Source: Antribacter gilvus
GTDB lineage: Bacteria; Actinomycetota; Actinomycetes; Actinomycetales; Cellulomonadaceae
Assembly (NCBI RefSeq): GCF_003946865.1
Contig: NZ_QXTH01000004.1
Coordinates: 124,001-188,000, forward strand
DNA length: 64,000 nucleotides
Direction: 5' to 3'
Shown here: positions 25,701 to 32,938 of the stretch, in pieces
Layout: every line of letters begins with the position of its first letter
Numbering within the stretch: position 1 is the first letter of the stretch
Translations under genes and position numbers: made by a program
The notes under the pieces: generated by a model
What the model was told of the DNA's origin: nothing
The model's database searches: none
Seen by the model: the letters and a program-made list of their open reading frames with translations, nothing else

Positions 25701-25964
25701 TACTCCGAGCAGCAGACGGCCCCCGCGGGCCAGGACTGGCTGGTCGGCGCCGAGAACGCCGCCGGTGTCGGCGACATGCAGGCGATCCTGCCGGTCAACG
25801 ACATCTACATCGAGTCCACCGCGCCGATCCCCGGTGAGACGCTCACCTTCACCGCGAACCTCGCGGCCGAAGAGGTGGGCACCGGCACGGTGCACACCGA
25901 GCTGACCGCGGGCCTCGTCCGCGGCACCCGGGTGCTCGACACCTCGGTGACCGTCACCCCGTGA
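22716..25964 (+). CDS. Secreted S8 subtilisin-like serine protease with PA domain
   Basis: A 1082-residue exported protease. A signal (1-32) is followed by an inhibitor I9-type propeptide (to about 195) that must be cleaved for activity. The catalytic triad is D218 in NLDTGVWPEH, H295 in DGDGHGSHTAS and S609 in GGTSMSSPHIAG. A protease-associated (PA) domain is inserted between H and S (about 455-550, CQAAAPADVVEGKIVVCERG). After the catalytic domain come Fn3/Ig-like segments and a lectin-like beta region with an NNCCQLPAG Cys pair. The layout matches plant cucumisin-like and actinobacterial lactocepin-like proteases. I chose the ATG at 22716, which follows AGAAGGG and begins the signal. A palindromic terminator follows. 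Confidence 0.92.
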   Translation: MRLSRQPLIRLAAATSCAALAVTTLAVSASAAPSPRPTDFTDESASIVSRTQGAKSPSSALAGTPDSLLGITSSAKIPVLLKFDYDATASYTGGVDGLAATSPSVKGGKLSKADADVKKYEAHLAKREKDIKGAVKNAVPGVTFFESYTTVYGGVAAEVPGNEVAALLQVPGVVAVQENGMEQPLTDSSIEFINADAAYDVLGTDALAGDGVIYGNLDTGVWPEHPSFADDGLPAYTGAAIPCEFGDNPLTTENDPFVCNDKLIGGWHFTDAYDRTATGEDIDMYAGTARDGDGHGSHTASTSAGQILVDPEPFGPEVARIQGVAPGAKIIEYKVCGPGGCTDADTMSATQQAILDGVDVINFSISGGTDPLNDPTELAFLDAYNAGVFVAASAGNDGPGAATANHLSPWVTTVAASTQSRTFTSTFTLTADDGSVFSGEGASLTGGVDAATPVVHASAFNDPLCQAAAPADVVEGKIVVCERGVNARVAKGYNVLQGGAAGMILYNPALADTALDNHYLPTVHVANGVALKAWVLSHSGITGTFTAGEQDEATGDVMAAFSSRGPAGSFLKPDITAPGVQILAAATPTPQSTDGGPAGNYFQAIGGTSMSSPHIAGTAILVKSVHPDWTPGEIKSAIMTQSLTEVLKEDMVTPADPFDMGAGRVDVGASLDAPITISDTAQNLFALTGDPLRTVDINLPSINAPVVPDTLTTKRTLKNMTDSAITVRPTATVPEGSSITFDAAEYKIPAGKSRAVTVTISTAAPLGEQQFGQITFATSAGNSHIPVAFIHSEGTVTSEQTCADTEVSVGDKVTCTITATNLSFLDQKVSVNTKGLDALGGSARTSKTLAGAQLGVPSMVTTSEPAFLDLGAYGIGANPIGDEEFLTWTVPAYQFNGQTFTRLSINSNGYIVAGDAASTDNNCCQLPAGASPLAPNNVIAAFWTDLDGTDAPGIRIASSGAYRIVQWEVNDYGTDHLRKFQMWIKTGATQEISMGYSEQQTAPAGQDWLVGAENAAGVGDMQAILPVNDIYIESTAPIPGETLTFTANLAAEEVGTGTVHTELTAGLVRGTRVLDTSVTVTP

Positions 25965-25984
25965 CGTAGCACCACCTAGGTAAG

Positions 25985-26022
25985 CGAACGGCGCCCTCTC
26001 CCATGGGAGAGGGCGCCGTTCG
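25985..26022. terminator. Perfect 38-bp palindromic terminator
   Basis: CGAACGGCGCCCTCTCC and its exact complement flank a CATG loop, giving a 17-bp perfect stem. It lies 20 bp after the protease stop and just before the end of a convergent gene, so it can serve both directions. Confidence 0.8.
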
Positions 26023-26043
26023 TACGTCGGGGCCCGCGGGGCC

Positions 26044-26352
26044 TCAGGCGGGCAGGTGCCGTACCCGGACCGCGCTGTGCTCCGTCGGTGTGGTCCCACC
26101 CTCGACCGCCACGAGCTCGAGCTCGCCCTCGTCGTACAGGTCCACGCGATCGCCCACGACGGCGTCGACCGTCGCCCTGCGGCCGTCGTCGGCGCGGACG
26201 AGCAGCCGCGCCGTGGGGACGCCCTCTCGCGGGCCCGCGACCATGACGCCCACGCGCGTGGATCCCAGGCGCAGCTGCGCGCTCTGCGCCACCCGCAGCA
26301 CGCCCGGCTGCGCAGTGCTCCCCGCCTCGCCCACGGTTCCATCCTCGGTCAT
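26044..26352 (-). CDS. Small protein downstream of the WXG100-calpain gene; possible partner or immunity protein
   Basis: I recognise no family in this 102-residue protein. It has no signal and no transmembrane helix, and its pattern (LRLGSTRVGVMVAG, ARLLVRADDGRRATVDAVVG, ELELVAVEGG) predicts an all-beta domain of about 75 residues after a polar N-terminus. It starts 10 bp after the stop of the calpain-like gene, behind a GAGG Shine-Dalgarno, so the two are almost certainly cotranscribed and coexpressed. That arrangement is typical of a toxin followed by its immunity protein, or of a secretion chaperone. Either role is inference from position alone. Confidence 0.6.
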   Translation of the reverse strand: MTEDGTVGEAGSTAQPGVLRVAQSAQLRLGSTRVGVMVAGPREGVPTARLLVRADDGRRATVDAVVGDRVDLYDEGELELVAVEGGTTPTEHSAVRVRHLPA

Positions 26353-26362
26353 GTTCGTCGCC

Positions 26363-27466
26363 TCACTTCGTCGACGAGCCGTAGGTCACGGACCCGAAGC
26401 TGTCGTAGAACTCGTCCGCCGACATCGTGATGGTGCCGGGCTTCGTCTCACCGTCCGACCCGGTGCCGCCGCCAGGGCCCCACGGGTTGATGAGCGTGAT
26501 CGTCTTGCCGTCGGCGGAGACGTCCTGCACCGTGTAGACGTGGTTCGCCACGACCTCCTTGTCGGAGGGCGCGTCGCCGAACCAGCCGCCGCCGTCCTTG
26601 GACGAGACCACGACGGGCTGCCCGGAGTCGACCCTGTCACCGATCGACGACAGGCTCGGCGGGGAGAACCAGAGAGGCGGGTCCAGCGACTCCGTCTCGG
26701 TGTCCTTGCCCGTGATCATCTCGAGCGCCTTGGCGGGGTCGTCGTACTCGATGTCGCCGTACTCGCCGCCCATGTACACCGCGGCTGCCTTCTCGTAGAC
26801 GGAGATCCACGACGGGTCGCCATTGGGGTCGCCCGCGGCATTCTCGAGGACCGTGTCCTCGACCGTGATCTTCACCGGCTCGCCGTCGTCGTAGAACGTC
26901 ACGGTGTACGTGCCCGTCGCGGGGTCGTAGACGATGTGCTCCTTGACCCACTCCGGGTCCTGCTGGGCCACGGCGCCTGCCGAGGCGAGGAACCAGCAGT
27001 CGGCGAGCGAGCCCTGCTCGATCGTCTCGGGACCTACCGCGGCGTCGTCGAGCGGCACGTTGACGGCGTCCTCGGGGTCGCCCAGGTCGCCGGGGTCCCC
27101 GGGTTCCTTGCGCTTGTCCCCCGGCCCTTCGGAAGGGTCGCCGCCCGAGCCGCGGCCCGGGTCGGGCGAGCCGCCGTTGCCGCCGCTCCCGCCGTCGTAC
27201 GTGGTGCTCGTCCGCTCCTGCGCGTCGGCGTTCACAGCGGCGCCCCGGCCCGCCTCGGCGAGCGACGCGACGGCGGCACGCACGGCCGAGGTGTGCTCGG
27301 TGCGCCACGTCTCGAGGAACCTGTCGCGGACGGGACCCCGCCAGGGTGAGCTCGTCACGGCGGAGGCGACCTGGCTCATCGACGACTCGAGGTCCTCGCC
27401 GTGACGCGTGATCGCGCGCCCGAGCGCCCGTAGCTGCTCGACGTCTGCGCCGTACATCTCCGACAT
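26363..27466 (-). CDS. WXG100-like N-terminus fused to a calpain-family (C2) cysteine protease
   Basis: A 367-residue two-part protein. Residues 1-90 are helical and carry a WXG motif (W42-R-G44) between two helices, as in WXG100/ESX-type secretion substrates. A Gly/Pro/Asp-rich linker (about 91-135) follows. Residues 140-367 are a calpain-like protease with all three catalytic residues: C157 in QGSLADCWFLAS, H309 in ANHVYTVQD and N327 in INPWG. The calpain fold is rare in bacteria and, joined to a WXG head, suggests a type VII-secreted effector or toxin. No secretion genes are in the window. The ATG follows GGAAGGGG. A small gene follows 10 bp downstream. Calcium dependence cannot be judged. 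Confidence 0.82.
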   Translation of the reverse strand: MSEMYGADVEQLRALGRAITRHGEDLESSMSQVASAVTSSPWRGPVRDRFLETWRTEHTSAVRAAVASLAEAGRGAAVNADAQERTSTTYDGGSGGNGGSPDPGRGSGGDPSEGPGDKRKEPGDPGDLGDPEDAVNVPLDDAAVGPETIEQGSLADCWFLASAGAVAQQDPEWVKEHIVYDPATGTYTVTFYDDGEPVKITVEDTVLENAAGDPNGDPSWISVYEKAAAVYMGGEYGDIEYDDPAKALEMITGKDTETESLDPPLWFSPPSLSSIGDRVDSGQPVVVSSKDGGGWFGDAPSDKEVVANHVYTVQDVSADGKTITLINPWGPGGGTGSDGETKPGTITMSADEFYDSFGSVTYGSSTK

Positions 27467-27601
27467 TTAACCCCTTCCATGGGCTGGACACACGGTACCT
27501 GCCGCCGCCCGCAACCTGCCATGGGGAGCCCTCCCCTGGAGACTGGCGCCAGGCGCCCCGCGCCGTCGCTAGGGTGGCCGCAGCCGACGAACGGAGACCT
27601 C

Positions 27602-28093
27602 GTGCGCACCACCCGCCTCACCCTCACAGGCGTCCTTGTCGCCGCGTCCGCGCTGCTCACGGGGTGCTCGGGCCCGGTGGCCTCGACCACGCTCGCCGAC
27701 GCACCCGGCCACTACGAGTCCGTCCTCGCGGACGTCCGGGCGGCCGTGGACGGCGCGCTCGACTCGGAGCTGGGCTGGGTCGCCGACAGCGACGCGCAGG
27801 CCGTCCTGGACGACGACGGCCGGTGCACCTTCTCGACGGCCAGTTACGAGGTCGAGGACCTCGACGTCTCCAGCACCGACTGGGACCGCGTCGTGGACGC
27901 GGTGGGGCCGGTGCTCGAGGGCCACGGGTTCGAGCTGGACACCACGGGCGCCGACGTCGGCGGGTGGCTCGTGGTGACCGCCGAGGACGACGCCGGGGCC
28001 CGCTTCCGCCTGGCCGCCAAGGGGCGAGGCGAGCTGGGGATCGACGGGGCGCTCGTGACGACGGGCGAGGACGGGGCCTGCGCCCAGGCCTGA
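27602..28093 (+). CDS. Lipoprotein of unknown function
   Basis: A 163-residue putative lipoprotein with a signal and lipobox LLTGC near residue 20. The mature part contains two Cys (one in DDDGRCTFS and one near the C-terminus in GACAQA) and alternates acidic and hydrophobic residues, as in small alpha/beta lipoproteins of actinobacteria. I do not recognise the family. The GTG start follows GGAG at 6-7 nt. A TAGGGT at 27570-27575 may be its -10 box. The gene is divergent from the calpain-like gene. Confidence 0.7.
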   Translation: MRTTRLTLTGVLVAASALLTGCSGPVASTTLADAPGHYESVLADVRAAVDGALDSELGWVADSDAQAVLDDDGRCTFSTASYEVEDLDVSSTDWDRVVDAVGPVLEGHGFELDTTGADVGGWLVVTAEDDAGARFRLAAKGRGELGIDGALVTTGEDGACAQA

Positions 28094-28105
28094 CGGGCCG
28101 GGCAA

Positions 28106-28142
28106 CTCAGTAGAATCGATTCGATCGATAGGCGATACTGAG
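28106..28142. promoter_or_regulatory. Operator-like inverted repeat upstream of the MFS gene
   Basis: CTCAGTA (28106-28112) and TACTGAG (28136-28142) are perfect complements 23 bp apart, flanking an AT-richer core with overlapping ATCGAT units. The core also contains TAGAAT (28111-28116), a good -10 match. The second arm ends 4 bp before the ATG. A TetR- or MarR-type regulator site is plausible. Confidence 0.5.
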
Positions 28143-28146
28143 CACC

Positions 28147-29367
28147 ATGCCCGCCGCCCCGCCCGAGCTCACGGCCACCGCCGACGCGTCGATCTCCTCC
28201 CGTGCCGACCAGCGGCGCGCGCTGATCGCGCTGATCGCGCTCTCGGTATCGGCATTCACCTTCGTCACGGCGGAGAACCTGCCGGGCGGCATGCTCACGC
28301 TGATCGCGCCGGACCTCGGCCGCACCACGTCCGAGATCGGGCTGCTGGTCACGGCGTACGCCGCGGTGGTCGTCCTGGCGTCGGTACCGCTCGCGATGGT
28401 CACCCGGCGGCTCCCCCGCCGCATCGTGCTCGTGATCACCACCGCACTGTGCGTGGTGGGCTCGCTGTGGTCGGCGCTGGCCGCCGGCTACTGGGACCAG
28501 ATGGCGGCCCGCGTGGTGACGGCTCTGGGCCAGGCCCTGTTCTGGGCCGTGGTCATCCCCGCGGCCGCGGCCATGTTCCCGCCGCACGTACGGGGCAAGA
28601 TGATCGCCCGCCTCACGATCGGCAACTCGCTCGGGCCGATGCTCGGGGTCCCGTTCGGGACCTGGCTGGGGCAGCAGGCAGGGTGGCGCGTGTCGTTCCT
28701 CGTCATGTCGGCTGTGAGCCTCGCCGCGTGCCTCGCCGTCGCCGCGTTCATGCCCCCGGCGGGCGGCACGCAGAGCGACACCTCGCGCGGGACGCACCCG
28801 AGCATGCGCCGGTTCGTCGTCCTGATGACCGTCACGTGCCTGCTCGTGACCGGCGGCTTCGCCATGATCACGTTCGTCACGCAGTTCCTGCTCGAGGTCA
28901 GCGGGTTCGCCCCGCAGTACCTGAGCCTCCTGCTCCTGGGCCAGGGCCTGGCAGGCCTCGTGGCCACGTTCGTGGTGGGCCAGGTGCTCGACCGCCACCC
29001 GTGGACCACCATGGTGATCGCGCTCGGCCTCATGATCGTCGCGTTCACGGTGCTGCAGCTCCTGGGCGGCGTGCCCCCGCTGGCCGTCGCCGGGCTGGCC
29101 CTCTTCGGGTTTGCGTTCAGCGCGATACCGCCCGCCATCTCGCACCTGAACCTGCAGGTGGCGCCGGGCGGTACCGAGATGGCGTCGGCGGTCTCCAGCT
29201 CGGTCTTCAACGTGGGGATCGCGGCCGGCTCAGCCATCGGTGCGGGCATCGTCGCCTCGGTCGGCGTGCAGAGCATCCCGGTGGTGGGGGCGTTCTTCGT
29301 GCTGCTCGCCGGCGGCGTGCTCGCCTGGGAGCTCAGCCGTTCCCAGCGGGTCCCCCAGCCTGTGTGA
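28147..29367 (+). CDS. MFS transporter, DHA1 (drug/sugar efflux) family
   Basis: A 406-residue major facilitator with about 12 hydrophobic segments. Family motifs are SAFTFVTAENLPGGMLTLIA in helix 1, the loop 2-3 motif region VTRRLPRRIVL, and PPHVRGKMIARLTIGNSLGP with a motif-C-like GxxxGPxxG start (helix 5). This matches the DHA1 efflux group (AraJ/Cmx/CmlR-like). The substrate may be an arabinose-like sugar or a drug. It is preceded by an inverted repeat that may bind a repressor. The next gene begins within 70 bp on the same strand but seems to have its own start signal. Confidence 0.87.
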   Translation: MPAAPPELTATADASISSRADQRRALIALIALSVSAFTFVTAENLPGGMLTLIAPDLGRTTSEIGLLVTAYAAVVVLASVPLAMVTRRLPRRIVLVITTALCVVGSLWSALAAGYWDQMAARVVTALGQALFWAVVIPAAAAMFPPHVRGKMIARLTIGNSLGPMLGVPFGTWLGQQAGWRVSFLVMSAVSLAACLAVAAFMPPAGGTQSDTSRGTHPSMRRFVVLMTVTCLLVTGGFAMITFVTQFLLEVSGFAPQYLSLLLLGQGLAGLVATFVVGQVLDRHPWTTMVIALGLMIVAFTVLQLLGGVPPLAVAGLALFGFAFSAIPPAISHLNLQVAPGGTEMASAVSSSVFNVGIAAGSAIGAGIVASVGVQSIPVVGAFFVLLAGGVLAWELSRSQRVPQPV

Positions 29368-29421
29368 GGTCCGCGCGGGATGCCGGGCCGCGACAAGCGA
29401 CCGACGCGGCGGAGAGGGCCG

Positions 29422-29427
29422 TACCCT
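29422..29427 (+). promoter_or_regulatory. -10-like hexamer for leaderless oligopeptidase B mRNA
   Basis: TACCCT ends 6 nt before the GTG at 29434, matching the leaderless pattern of other genes in the window. Confidence 0.45.
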
Positions 29428-29433
29428 GGCACG

Positions 29434-31662
29434 GTGCCCGACGCCGCAGCCCACCAGACCTCGCAGCCCACCGACACGGCGCCCGCCCCGGCCGCCCCCA
29501 CGAACCCGGCGCCGCCCGCGACCCCGCCCGCGACCCCGCCCGTGGCCGAGCGCAGGCCTGTCCTCCGGTCGCACCACGGCGACGACTTCGCCGACGAGTA
29601 CGAGTGGCTGCGCGCCAAGGAGGACCCGGAGGTGGTGACACACCTCGAGGCGGAGAACGCCTGGACGCACGCGCAGGTGGCCCACCTCGCGCCTCTGCGT
29701 ACGGCCATCTTCGAGGAGATCAAGGGCCGCACCCTGGAGACGGACCTCTCGCTGCCCTCCCGGGACGGCGGGTACTGGTACTACGCCCGCACGGTGGAGG
29801 GCCGGCAGTACCCGATCCACGCGCGGTACGCCGTGTCCGGGCCGGACGACTGGACCCCCCGCGTGCTGGAGCCGGGTGAGCCCGTCCCCGGCGAGGAGAT
29901 CCTGCTGGACCAGAACGCCGAGGCCGAGGGGCACGACTTCTTCTCGCTCGGCGCGCTCGACGTGTCCGACGACGGCGCCCGCCTCCTGTACGCCACCGAC
30001 ACGGCGGGCGACGAGCGCTACACGCTCAAGGTCCGCGACCTCGCCACCGGCGAGACCCTCGCCGACGAGGTGCGCGACACGGCTCCCGGCGCGTTCTTCG
30101 CCCCCGACGGGCAGCACGTCTTCTACCTGACCCTCGACGACGCCTGGCGCCCGTACCGGGTGTGGCGGCACCGCCTCGGCACGCCTGCGTCGGACGACGT
30201 GGTCGTCTTCGAGGAGCCGGACGAGCGCTACTGGGTGGGCGCGGGCCTGTCGCGGTCCAAGAAGTACCTGCAGATCGAGCTCGGCTCGAAGGTGACGAGC
30301 GAGTCGTGGCTGCTCGAGGCCGACGACCCCACCGGCGAGTTCCGCGTGGTGTGGCCCCGTCGCGAGGGCGTGGAGTACACGGTCGAGCACGCGGTGCTTC
30401 CCGACGGCGCCCCGGTGACGGGCGACGCCCTGCTCGTCCTGCACAACGACGGCGCGGAGAACTTCGAGCTGGTCGTCTCGCCTGTGCCGGCGCCGGGCGA
30501 GACGGTGACCCCGGGTGAGGCGTCCGTCGTCGTGCCGCACGATCCCGCGGTGCGCCTGGAGGGTGTCGCAGCGAGCGCCCGGTACCTGGTGCTGCACTAC
30601 CGGCGCGACGCGATCAGCCGCAGCGGCGTGCTGCGGCTGGACGCCGCGCCGGGCGACCGGTGGGCGTTCGACGAGATCGCGTTCGGCGAGCCGCTCGAGA
30701 CCGTGGGCGCCGGCGTGGGTGTCTGGGAGCAGCCGAACCTGCGGGTGGGGGTCACGTCGTTCGTGACGCCGTCCGCGGTCTACGACTATGACGTCGCCAC
30801 CGGCACCCGCACCCTCCTCAAGCAGCAGCCCGTCCTGGGCGGCTACGACCCCGCCGAGTACGACTCCCGCCGCGAGTGGGCGGTGGCCGACGACGGCACG
30901 CGCGTGCCACTGTCGCTCGTCTGGCGCCGCGACAAGGTGGTACCGGGCGAGCCCGCTCCCTTGCTCCTGTACGGGTACGGGGCGTACGAGACCAGCATCG
31001 ACCCGTACTTCACGGTGCCTCGCCTGAGCCTGCTGGACCGCGGCGTCGTGTTCGCCGTCGCGCACGTGCGTGGTGGCGGTGAGCTGGGGCGCCACTGGTA
31101 CGAGGACGGCAAGCTGCTGCGCAAGCCGAACACGTTCTCCGACTTCGTGGCGTGCGCCCGGCACGTCGTGGAGGCCGGGTGGACCACGCCGGACCGCATC
31201 GTGGCCGACGGCGGCTCCGCGGGCGGGCTGCTCGTCGGCGCCGCGCTGAACCTCGCCCCCGACGCGTTCGCCGGCGTCATCGCCGACGTGCCGTTCGTGG
31301 ACGCGCTCACGTCGATGCTCGACGCGACGCTGCCGCTCACCGTCGTGGAGTGGGACGAGTGGGGCAACCCGCTGGAGGACCCCGAGGTCTACGCCGCCAT
31401 GAAGGCGTACTCCCCGTACGAGAACGTGCCCGACGACGCGTCGCACTACCCGCGGGTCCTCGCCACGACGTCGTTCAACGACACGCGGGTGCTCTACGTG
31501 GAGCCCGCCAAGTGGGTGGCCCGCCTCCGCGCGGCGGGCGCGCCCGCGCTGCTGAAGATCGAGATGGCGGCGGGGCACGGCGGCGTCTCCGGCCGGTACG
31601 CCCGGTGGGAGGAGATCGCGTTCGAGCACGCATGGACGCTGGACGTGCTCGGGCTGGCGTAG
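29434..31662 (+). CDS. ptrB: Oligopeptidase B (S9A prolyl-oligopeptidase family)
   Basis: A 742-residue cytosolic serine peptidase that cuts short peptides after Arg/Lys. The N-terminal beta-propeller includes HHGDDFADEYEWLRAKEDPE and many DDGARLLY-type blades. The C-terminal alpha/beta hydrolase carries the triad S595 in DGGSAGGLL, D683 in FNDTRVLYVEP and H715 in AAGHGGVSGRY. YGYGAYE and VRGGGELGRHWYEDGK are diagnostic of PtrB. I chose GTG at 29434 from the TACCCT-N6-GTG pattern and family N-termini; an in-frame ATG at 29380 would add 18 basic residues. The N-terminal 45 residues are Ala/Pro/Thr-rich. Its stop is 3 bp from that of the convergent LpqI gene. Confidence 0.92.
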   Translation: MPDAAAHQTSQPTDTAPAPAAPTNPAPPATPPATPPVAERRPVLRSHHGDDFADEYEWLRAKEDPEVVTHLEAENAWTHAQVAHLAPLRTAIFEEIKGRTLETDLSLPSRDGGYWYYARTVEGRQYPIHARYAVSGPDDWTPRVLEPGEPVPGEEILLDQNAEAEGHDFFSLGALDVSDDGARLLYATDTAGDERYTLKVRDLATGETLADEVRDTAPGAFFAPDGQHVFYLTLDDAWRPYRVWRHRLGTPASDDVVVFEEPDERYWVGAGLSRSKKYLQIELGSKVTSESWLLEADDPTGEFRVVWPRREGVEYTVEHAVLPDGAPVTGDALLVLHNDGAENFELVVSPVPAPGETVTPGEASVVVPHDPAVRLEGVAASARYLVLHYRRDAISRSGVLRLDAAPGDRWAFDEIAFGEPLETVGAGVGVWEQPNLRVGVTSFVTPSAVYDYDVATGTRTLLKQQPVLGGYDPAEYDSRREWAVADDGTRVPLSLVWRRDKVVPGEPAPLLLYGYGAYETSIDPYFTVPRLSLLDRGVVFAVAHVRGGGELGRHWYEDGKLLRKPNTFSDFVACARHVVEAGWTTPDRIVADGGSAGGLLVGAALNLAPDAFAGVIADVPFVDALTSMLDATLPLTVVEWDEWGNPLEDPEVYAAMKAYSPYENVPDDASHYPRVLATTSFNDTRVLYVEPAKWVARLRAAGAPALLKIEMAAGHGGVSGRYARWEEIAFEHAWTLDVLGLA

Positions 31663-31665
31663 CCG

Positions 31666-32892
31666 CTACAGGCCGGCCTTGCCCGCCAGGACCCGGCGCG
31701 CCGACTCGTCCACCCGGGCCGCGAACGCCGGGTCCGTCCGGGCACGCCCGACGAGGGCCTGCGCCATCTCCGGGACGACCGTGGCGTCGGCCGAGGCGAG
31801 CACGAGGTCCACGCCGGCCGCCACCGCGAGGACGGCCCGGTCCCCCGGGGACCAGGCGGCGACCTGGTCGGCACCGGACAGGTCGTCGGTCATGATCACG
31901 CCGTCGAAGCCCAGATCGTCACGGAGCAGCGACACGGCGGCCGGGCTGAACACCGCCGGAGCGCCCGGGTCGATCTGCGTGTAGACGGCCGACGACATCA
32001 TGACGTAGCGCGCCCCCGCCTCGATCCCGGCCGCGAAGACGCCGACGGAGGGGTCGCCCGGGACGGTGACCGTGTCGGTGACGCCCGTCGCGTCGTCCGT
32101 GTTGGCGGTGACCCGGCCCAGCCCCGGGAAGTGCTTGATCACCGTCTCGACGCCTCCCGCCCGCAGCCCGGCCGAGAATGCGTTCGCCGACGCCGTCACC
32201 TGCTCCGGGGTGGTCCCGTAGTTGCGGGCGAAGTACCCGACCGGCGCGTTGGACCCCTCCGTCCCCGCGGGCACGAGGTCCATGACCGGCGCCAGATCGA
32301 GGTTGATGCCCGCTGCCGCCAGCTCGGCCCCCCAGCCCTGAGCATGCTGCTGCAGCACCGCGGGGTCGAGCGCGGCCTGCTCCGTCGCACGCGGGACCTC
32401 GGAGAACCCGTCCCCGCGGAGCACCTGGACGAGACCGCCCTCCTGGTCGGTCGCGACCAGGAGCGGCGTCCCGTGCGTGACACCCTGGCCCACGAGGTCC
32501 CGGAAGCTCTGCGTGAGGGCCGCCACCGCACCTCGCCCGGCCTGTGTGCGGCCCGCCAGGAAGACGTTGCCGACGTGGTGCTGCCGCACCAGGTCGGCCG
32601 TCACGGGGTTCTGGGCCTGGACGTCCACGCCCGCCATGAGCAGCTGGCCCACCTTCTCCTCGAGCGTCCAGCCCGCGAGCGGGTCGGGCGGGGACGGGGA
32701 CGGGGACGGGGTCCGCGTGGGCGACGGGGACTGCGTCGGCCCGGCGCTGCCCGACGGCGACGGGCGCTCCGCAGGGGTCGGCGTCGGCGTGCCCGACGGA
32801 CCGCCGCAGGCGGCGAGAGCGATGACGAGCGCGACGAGGGAGACAGCGAGCAGCGCGGGCGCCCGGGCACCGGGGTGGATGTGACCGGTCAT
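31666..32892 (-). CDS. GH3-family lipoprotein, LpqI/NagZ-like beta-N-acetylglucosaminidase
   Basis: A 408-residue lipid-anchored protein with lipobox C29 (ALAAC), a Thr/Pro/Ser-rich stalk (about 31-70), and a GH3 N-terminal barrel (72-408). Conserved segments are EEKVGQLLMAGV, VATDQEGGLVQVL, LDLAPVMDLVP, KHFPGLG near residue 249 and the nucleophile Asp in GVIMTDDLS. The NagZ acid/base loop normally reads KHFPGHG....D-S-H; here it reads KHFPGLGRVTANTDDATG with no His, as in mycobacterial LpqI to my knowledge. The expected role is removal of N-acetylglucosamine in cell wall recycling. The C-terminal GH3 domain is absent, as normal for NagZ. Confidence 0.87.
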   Translation of the reverse strand: MTGHIHPGARAPALLAVSLVALVIALAACGGPSGTPTPTPAERPSPSGSAGPTQSPSPTRTPSPSPSPPDPLAGWTLEEKVGQLLMAGVDVQAQNPVTADLVRQHHVGNVFLAGRTQAGRGAVAALTQSFRDLVGQGVTHGTPLLVATDQEGGLVQVLRGDGFSEVPRATEQAALDPAVLQQHAQGWGAELAAAGINLDLAPVMDLVPAGTEGSNAPVGYFARNYGTTPEQVTASANAFSAGLRAGGVETVIKHFPGLGRVTANTDDATGVTDTVTVPGDPSVGVFAAGIEAGARYVMMSSAVYTQIDPGAPAVFSPAAVSLLRDDLGFDGVIMTDDLSGADQVAAWSPGDRAVLAVAAGVDLVLASADATVVPEMAQALVGRARTDPAFAARVDESARRVLAGKAGL

Positions 32893-32938
32893 CGGACCAG
32901 TGTCGCCACCTCCGGCGCCCGGGTCGACCCCGTGGCCG

